NCBI GenBank assembly: GCA_017439715.1
Contig: JAFSIR010000006.1
Coordinates: 1-48,387, forward strand
Source: Clostridia bacterium
GTDB lineage: Bacteria > Bacillota > Clostridia > Christensenellales > QAND01
Length of the DNA: 48,387 nucleotides
Direction of reading: 5' to 3'
Part shown: piece by piece, positions 44,829 through 48,387 of the stretch
Numbering within the stretch: the first letter of the stretch is position 1
Layout: every line of letters starts with the position of its first letter
The notes under the pieces: generated by a model
What the model saw: only the letters and a program-made list of their open reading frames with translations
Told to the model about the DNA's origin: nothing
The model's database searches: none
Made by a program: the position numbers and the translations under genes

Positions 44829-45147
44829 GAGCGTCCTCCTTCCCGGCCGTCTGTGCATCGGCAAGGCATTGATGCAGCCGCTGAAACTCAGCTTCATAGG
44901 CCGATAATCCCATAGGTGTAAGTGTATAGGTTCGCTTACGGCCTTGAACAGCCACTTCGCGGATATACTTTTCTTTTTCAAATTTGGATAAAACAGTATA
45001 CAGCGTAGCCGGCCCAATCTGTATCCGCCCGCCGGTACAACGGTCAATGAAAGAAACAATCTCGCTGCCGCAACGAGCTTCACCGCGCAGCGCCATCAAA
45101 ACATAAAACATTGACTCCGTTAGCTTTTCCAAAGCTTTTTTAGGCAT
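44773..45147 (-). CDS. PadR family transcriptional regulator
   Basis: A 124-residue winged-helix repressor. The PadR pattern is LTESMFYVLMALRGEARCGSE, then RIQIGPATLYTVLSKFEKEK (wing and recognition helix), KRTYTLTPMGLSAYEAEF and a short C-terminal dimer helix. ATG 45147 has the ribosome site TTGGAGAATATC; the in-frame TTG 12 bases upstream is part of that site. The promoter just upstream is perfect (TTGACA, 17, TATAAT), and a 32-base palindrome overlaps it, the expected form of autorepression. The 3' end overlaps the DUF2812 gene. Confidence 0.94.
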   Translation of the reverse strand: MPKKALEKLTESMFYVLMALRGEARCGSEIVSFIDRCTGGRIQIGPATLYTVLSKFEKEKYIREVAVQGRKRTYTLTPMGLSAYEAEFQRLHQCLADAQTAGKEDALAGNEHVKSAGVSLTALS

Positions 45148-45157
45148 GATATTCTCC

Positions 45158-45189
45158 AATATCGTTACATGATATCATATAACGATATT
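45158..45189. promoter_or_regulatory. Long palindromic operator of the padR-DUF2812 operon
   Basis: A 32-base palindrome with a single mismatched pair (45168/45179). The arms AATATCGTTA and TAACGATATT flank ATGATATCAT. It overlaps the -10 box and the expected transcription start, and lies 11 bases from the padR start codon. Confidence 0.85.
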
Positions 45190-45215
45190 ATATAGATTAT
45201 TATGTTTCCTGTCAA
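45187..45215 (-). promoter_or_regulatory. Consensus sigma-A promoter of padR
   Basis: On the minus strand TTGACA (45210-45215), 17-base spacer, TATAAT (45187-45192). Confidence 0.85.
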
Positions 45216-45244
45216 ACAAAAAAGGCAGGGGCAAGGCCCCTGCC
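45216..45244 (-). terminator. Terminator of the DUF11 protein gene
   Basis: Stem GGCAGGGG / CCCCTGCC (45224-45231 and 45237-45244), then TTTTTTGTTT on the minus strand, directly abutting the padR -35 box. Confidence 0.9.
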
Positions 45245-45256
45245 ATAAACGCGGTG

Positions 45257-46108
45257 TTACAGTGTGCCGGTAACGGTGATGACCGTGGAAGATGGGGTTA
45301 TAGTTACAGCCCCTGTCTCAGCATCCTGTGTGATGGTGGCCGGCGGGAGAGAAAGGGTGTATGTGCCGCCTTCGGGCAGCGTGAGAACGCCGTCAACATA
45401 GCTGTATTCCGTGGCGGGGATGAGAACGCCGTCCACCTGCACGGAGATGGGCATAGGCGCGGGGGTAAAGGCATCGGAAAGCACGATGTTGGTTGCTTCC
45501 GTGTTGCCATAATTGGAGATGGTAAAGGTATAGGTTATGGTAGAACCGTCCACCACGTTGGCGGGCGCCATATTTTTGGTGATAACCACGTTGGCATATT
45601 CATCAACCGTAACGGTATTGGAATCGGTTACGGGCGTTGCAAGGCCGTCTGCCGTAACGGTAACGGTGTTGATGATCTGTGACCCGCCGGACAGCGGCGT
45701 ATATTCATTTGTGTCAACGGTGTATAAGATCTGCGCGTTTGAGCCGGCGGCAAGCGTAGGGATGGTGAACGAAAGGCCGCTTTCGGTTTGTGTGGGCGTA
45801 ATCGGCCCGTTATACACCCCATCGATAAACAGCAGCGCCGGAGAAACAAAGGTAAACGGGGCTGCAGCGGCTGTGCCTGCGCCGAGATCGTCGGTAACGG
45901 TAACATTGTTCAGCGCCGCGGTGCCGCTGTTGATAAAGTTCACCGCAAAAGTGAGCGTGTCGCCTGCACGGTATGCTTGCTCCACCGAGTTTTTAGACAC
46001 GGTGAGCGGCTCGGTCAGCGTTGCGGTGGCAATGTTGGACACGGCCTGCCCCTGCTGGCCGTTATATTCAAAATTCAAAGTAGCTTGATTGGTAATGGTT
46101 TGTGGCAA
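45257..46108 (-). CDS. DUF11 (conserved repeat) domain protein
   Basis: A protein of about 283 residues that opens with QTITNQATLNFEYNGQQGQA, a known opening of clostridial DUF11 surface proteins that lack a classical signal peptide. Two DUF11 units follow: FAVNFINSGTAALNNVTVTD (first) and YTFTISNYGNTEATNIVLSD (second), each ending in a strand such as INTVTVTADG. The C-terminus is a plain ITVTGTL with no anchor. The start is TTG 46108, 8 bases after GGGGG; no ATG exists near. The composition is rich in Thr, Ala and Asn and low in Lys. Function unknown; it may form surface structures or be exported by an unusual path. An inverted repeat lies upstream. Confidence 0.8.
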   Translation of the reverse strand: MPQTITNQATLNFEYNGQQGQAVSNIATATLTEPLTVSKNSVEQAYRAGDTLTFAVNFINSGTAALNNVTVTDDLGAGTAAAAPFTFVSPALLFIDGVYNGPITPTQTESGLSFTIPTLAAGSNAQILYTVDTNEYTPLSGGSQIINTVTVTADGLATPVTDSNTVTVDEYANVVITKNMAPANVVDGSTITYTFTISNYGNTEATNIVLSDAFTPAPMPISVQVDGVLIPATEYSYVDGVLTLPEGGTYTLSLPPATITQDAETGAVTITPSSTVITVTGTL

Positions 46109-46132
46109 AGGTAATTCCCCCAATTTCGGTAT

Positions 46133-46148
46133 TGGATCGCACGATCCA
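46133..46148. promoter_or_regulatory. Perfect inverted repeat upstream of the DUF11 gene
   Basis: TGGATCG-CA-CGATCCA, 7-2-7, 25 bases before the TTG start. TTGTAA lies at the position of a -35 box upstream of it on the minus strand, but no good -10 box is visible. It may be an operator or an mRNA hairpin. Confidence 0.4.
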
Positions 46149-46180
46149 TTTACAAGCTATGCACACAGGCCAACGGGGGT

Positions 46181-46212
46181 GAAAAAGAAACCGCCCGGCA
46201 GTTGCCGGGCGG
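46181..46212 (-). terminator. Terminator of the ABC transporter operon
   Basis: Perfect 9-base stem CCGCCCGGC / GCCGGGCGG (46191-46199 and 46204-46212), followed on the minus strand by TTTCTTTTTC. Confidence 0.8.
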
Positions 46213-46228
46213 GAAAAGACGCATATAT

Positions 46229-46960
46229 TTATTGCCGCTTCATCTGCCGCAGGAACAGGGCCGTGGCAAGCACAAGAATTGCAGCGGTATAGCACAACAC
46301 CCACAAAAGGTGCGGCACAATGCCGTGAAACGTGCCGGCGAACACCATTTTTTCCAGCGTGGCCGCGTGGGCAAAGGGCAAAGCATTGGCAACCGCCTCG
46401 AACGCACCGCCCAACAGCTTCAGATCGATCCACACACCGCTCAGCCAGGCGGTCAGGTTCGTTAGCAGCGCGCCGCAGATGCCGCCCACCTGTTTTTGCG
46501 TGAGTATGCTGCCGAACAACAGGCCCAGGCCGATAAAAAACAGCGCGATTGGCAGCAAAAACAGCAGCCCCCACAACATGTTTATGCTGCATTTCAGCCC
46601 CAGCAGCATGCCGATCAGAAAACAGAACGCGCTTTGCAAAAGCGCAATGGGGATCATTGGCAGCATATAACCGAGCAAAAAATCCTGCGCGCGCATGGGC
46701 GTTGCATACAGGCGCAGCAGCAGGGTGCTTTCCCGGTCTTTGGCAACAAGCGTGGCTGAAAACAGCGTGAGGAACGACAGGCCGAACACCGTCATCCCCG
46801 GGGTGATGGATTCCAGCGCAAAGATAGGTGCCGGCACCTTTGATTGGATGGCCGTAAGCAGCAGGATGAGTGCGCCGGGGAAGCCCAGCCCGAAAACCAG
46901 CAGCAGCGGATCGCGCAGGATCTCAAGGAGCGTTCTTTTTGCAAAGGCTTTTACGTGCAC
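46229..46960 (-). CDS. ABC-2 type exporter permease
   Basis: A 243-residue integral membrane protein with six predicted helices: about 20-40 (LLLVFGLGFPGALILLLTAI), 57-75, 95-118, 130-150, 160-180, and 215-240. ESTLLLRLYATPM in the loop after helix 2 is the usual ABC-2 permease motif that contacts the ATPase. The start is GTG 46960, after AAAGGAGGGGTGAGCC. The gene lies 3 bases after the ATPase stop, so the pair is cotranslated. No substrate can be named; small ABC-2 exporters often carry lantibiotics, drugs or lipids. Last gene of the operon. Confidence 0.93.
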   Translation of the reverse strand: MHVKAFAKRTLLEILRDPLLLVFGLGFPGALILLLTAIQSKVPAPIFALESITPGMTVFGLSFLTLFSATLVAKDRESTLLLRLYATPMRAQDFLLGYMLPMIPIALLQSAFCFLIGMLLGLKCSINMLWGLLFLLPIALFFIGLGLLFGSILTQKQVGGICGALLTNLTAWLSGVWIDLKLLGGAFEAVANALPFAHAATLEKMVFAGTFHGIVPHLLWVLCYTAAILVLATALFLRQMKRQ

Positions 46961-46963
46961 GGC

Positions 46964-47686
46964 TCACCCCTCCTTTACCAGCGCGATAAACGCGCTTTCA
47001 AATGTATCGGCGCCGGCTTTTTCTTTGAGCGCCTGCGCAGTGCCAAGGGCGATCAGCCGACCTGCTTTCATGATCCCGATGCGGTCAGACAGCGCTTCCG
47101 CCTCTTCCATATAATGGGTGGTGAGGATGATGGTTGCCTTGTTTTTCAGCGTGCGGATGGTGTCCCACAGCTCGCTTCGGGCGATCACATCCAGCCCCAA
47201 TGTCGGCTCGTCTAAAAACAGCACCTGCGGCTCGCCCACCAAAGCCATGGCGATGCTCAGCCGCCGCTGCCACCCGCCGGACAGCTTGCCTGCGCGCTTA
47301 TGCAGCACGCTTTCAAGATGAAAGGTGCGCACAAGCTCTTCCGTTTTTTCGGCGCGCTTGTTGGCATCGTAGCCGTATATCCCGCACATCAGGGCCAAAT
47401 TTTCCTGCACCGTCAGGTTTGGGCCCACGGCGGTGTTCTGTGGCGAAAGGCCGATCAGCGCCTTTACAGACGCCGGCTGCGTGATAATGCTGTGCCCCAT
47501 CAAAAGCGCATCGCCCCCATCAGGGCGCGTTAAACAGGCCAGCATTTTAATGGCGGTGGTTTTCCCGGCCCCGTTCACGCCCAAAAGGGAAAACAACTCC
47601 CCCTGGTGAACACACAGCGACAGCCCGTTTACAGCCACCGTGTCTTTATACCGCTTGGTTAGACCGTTGATTTGAATGGCTTCCAT
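46964..47686 (-). CDS. ABC transporter ATP-binding protein (exporter, ABC-2 group)
   Basis: A 240-residue ATPase that powers the ABC-2 permease encoded next. Walker A is GVNGAGKTT (residues 36-44), the Q loop is in IGLSPQNTAVGPNL, the signature is LSGGWQRRL, Walker B is VLFLDEPTLGLD, and the H loop is TTHYMEEAE. Start ATG 47686 follows AAGAGAGGAAACAG. It lies 51 bases downstream of the AbrB-like regulator gene without a promoter in between, so it should be on the same transcript, and its expression probably follows that regulator. Confidence 0.95.
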   Translation of the reverse strand: MEAIQINGLTKRYKDTVAVNGLSLCVHQGELFSLLGVNGAGKTTAIKMLACLTRPDGGDALLMGHSIITQPASVKALIGLSPQNTAVGPNLTVQENLALMCGIYGYDANKRAEKTEELVRTFHLESVLHKRAGKLSGGWQRRLSIAMALVGEPQVLFLDEPTLGLDVIARSELWDTIRTLKNKATIILTTHYMEEAEALSDRIGIMKAGRLIALGTAQALKEKAGADTFESAFIALVKEG

Positions 47687-47737
47687 CTGTTTCCTCTCTT
47701 TCCTGAACAAAGCAGATAAGCGTAACAATCATCGCGC

Positions 47738-47953
47738 TTATCCGTTTTCTTCCGTTGTTTCAAACACCGCGTGTGAAAACGCGGCAAACATCGCCTTGGG
47801 CGGAATCGCAAGCCCACGCTTTATATCGCCCAGCAGCACAAGGCTGTCTCCCGGCTTGATATCAAAAACTTCCCGCGCCTGCTTGGGGATCACGATTTGC
47901 CCCTTTTCGCCCACAGTGACTGTCCATGCATATTTGCCTTTCGGTATGGCCAT
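47738..47953 (-). CDS. AbrB/MazE/SpoVT-family DNA-binding protein
   Basis: A 71-residue protein with the swapped-hairpin AbrB fold: WTVTVGEKGQIVIPKQAREV, then FDIKPGDSLVLLGD and KRGLAIPP. This is the N-terminal part of transition-state regulators and antitoxin-like proteins. There is no toxin gene next to it; instead an ABC exporter follows, so it is more likely the repressor of that operon. Start ATG 47953 follows AAGAGGCGACGGCACT; an in-frame extension upstream would cover the promoter region. A 40-base inverted repeat covers its own promoter, which fits autorepression. Confidence 0.92.
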   Translation of the reverse strand: MAIPKGKYAWTVTVGEKGQIVIPKQAREVFDIKPGDSLVLLGDIKRGLAIPPKAMFAAFSHAVFETTEENG

Positions 47954-47974
47954 AGTGCCGTCGCCTCTTTTCAA

Positions 47975-48014
47975 AAAGTGTGATTTGTATAACAAATTAT
48001 ACTAATCACACTTT
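47975..48014. promoter_or_regulatory. 40-base inverted repeat over the abrB-like promoter
   Basis: Two 17-base arms with one mismatch, AAAGTGTGATTTGTATA and TATACTAATCACACTTT, around ACAAAT. They cover the spacer, the -10 box and the expected transcription start. Confidence 0.88.
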
Positions 48015-48024
48015 GTGCTGTCAA
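47996..48024 (-). promoter_or_regulatory. Consensus sigma-A promoter of the abrB-ABC exporter operon
   Basis: On the minus strand TTGACA (48019-48024), 17-base spacer, TATAAT (47996-48001). Confidence 0.85.
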
Positions 48025-48064
48025 TATTTCGTTCACGTTTGCTGCAATGCTCAAAAATCAGCGA

Positions 48065-48089
48065 ATAAAAAAGGCCCTTTGAAAGGGCC
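48065..48089 (-). terminator. Terminator of the gene remnant
   Basis: Stem GGCCCTT / AAGGGCC (48073-48079 and 48083-48089), followed on the minus strand by TTTTTTATTC. Confidence 0.8.
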
Positions 48090-48127
48090 ATTGTGTTTGA
48101 TCAGGATATCAGCGGTTCGCGCGCCCG

Positions 48128-48253
48128 TTATGGGAAGGAAACGGTGTAATCAACAAAGCAGCCGAGATAATTAGTGATGATCTGCTTCGCATTCGCTTCC
48201 ACGGTTTGGGGCAGCCCTTTGTCCACCGCCTGCTGCAATCCCAGTGCCTTTGC
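48128..48253 (-). pseudogene. C-terminal remnant of a gene (41 codons), cut off on its upstream side
   Basis: On the minus strand 41 codons are open up to TAA (48128-48130), reading ALGLQQAVDKGLPQTVEANA and KQIITNYLGCFVDYTVSFP. A stop (48254-48256) interrupts the frame upstream, with no start codon or ribosome site. Composition and codon use (GCG, CTG, AAC-type) match the local genes, and a normal terminator follows, so this looks like the true 3' end of a host gene whose upstream part is missing here. I do not recognise the family from so short a piece. The sequence to its right is more AT-rich, and a likely recombinase end follows. Confidence 0.5.
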
Positions 48254-48299
48254 TTATGTGTGATAAAGAAGCAATAGAAGTGCAAAAAATTTTGCCGTT

Positions 48300-48332
48300 C
48301 CTATCCGACACTTGGCCATTGTGTCGGATAGG
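48300..48332 (-). terminator. Hairpin after the recombinase end, terminator or recombination-site arm
   Basis: Perfect 12-base stem CCTATCCGACAC / GTGTCGGATAGG (48300-48311 and 48321-48332). On the minus strand it follows the recombinase stop by 8 bases; ten bases later a T run (TTTTTT) occurs. Confidence 0.5.
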
Positions 48333-48340
48333 TCGGGCGG

Positions 48341-48387
48341 TTATTCGGGCAAGTCAATCTTGCCGACAAAGCTGTAATAAATCTCAA
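48341..48387 (-). CDS. C-terminal end of a probable serine recombinase (gene enters from the right)
   Basis: The last 14 codons before TAA (48341-48343) read EIYYSFVGKIDLPE. An ending of the form '(I)YY.FVG.I(D/E)LP' is what I know from large serine recombinases of clostridial integrative elements (TndX/DUF4368 type). This is a recognition from a very short piece, so it is tentative. The gene would be transcribed leftwards from outside the window and end next to the gene remnant, as recombinases often lie at the edge of their element. Confidence 0.45.
   Translation of the reverse strand, partial: EIYYSFVGKIDLPE

Noticed and set aside
47738-47995. The AbrB-like gene as an antitoxin of a toxin-antitoxin pair
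   Set aside because: No toxin gene of the MazF, PemK or VapC type lies next to it; an ABC exporter follows instead.

Overview
The window looks like chromosome from an anaerobic, Gram-positive member of the Clostridia with fairly high G+C. The evidence is strong AGGAGG ribosome binding sites, sigma-A promoters with 16-18 base spacers, a T-box leader in front of ileS, a clostridial-type reverse rubrerythrin beside a PerR-like regulator, a membrane pyrophosphatase, and an iron-sulfur scaffold/GGGtGRT gene pair. There is no rRNA or tRNA gene, CRISPR array or complete insertion sequence, so I cannot name a genus. Almost all of the DNA is coding, in short operons closed by clear hairpin terminators.

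Layout. 1-3106: the end of a GNAT acetyltransferase, an exported degenerate M23-like protein, and a K+-dependent membrane pyrophosphatase. 3105-7645: an unknown protein, asnS, a Myb-like DNA-binding protein, and a ferredoxin-fused aldo/keto reductase. 7653-10334: a PepSY lipoprotein, a perR-rubrerythrin peroxide-defence operon, and gpsA. 10483-15098: an MscS channel, a metallo-beta-lactamase-fold hydrolase, a 572-residue helical protein of unknown function, and a PflX-type radical SAM protein. 15108-17480: serC-serA. 17520-26524: rarA-tldD-tldE, then a T-box controlled ileS-methyltransferase-pseudouridine synthase operon. 26675-31347: a THEP1-like NTPase with a methyltransferase, an amidohydrolase, and the scaffold/GGGtGRT operon. 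31373-37188: an aminotransferase-tyrS-yigZ-ilvE series and a membrane-anchored CARDB/DUF11-like protein. 37201-43580: DUF2461, transketolase, rmuC, a glutamate-5-kinase-like kinase, a WYL regulator, and thioredoxin. 43590-48024: three regulator or surface units, namely padR-DUF2812, a DUF11 protein, and an AbrB-like regulator with an ABC exporter. 48073-48387: a gene remnant and the last codons of what is probably a serine recombinase, suggesting that a mobile element begins here and continues to the right.

How it works together. Most genes are housekeeping: tRNA charging (asnS, ileS, tyrS), rRNA/tRNA modification, serine synthesis, branched-chain amino acid transamination, the pentose phosphate pathway, DNA repair (rarA, rmuC), redox defence, and use of pyrophosphate energy. 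The parts most likely to hold undescribed biology are these: the operon pairing an IscU-like scaffold with a GGGtGRT protein (29548-31259); the two unknown proteins at 3105-4121 and 12332-14050; the ProB-like kinase coupled to rmuC; two consensus promoters overlapped by very long inverted repeats (45158-45215 and 47975-48024); a perR gene whose best-placed start codon is ATT; and the recombination boundary at the right edge.
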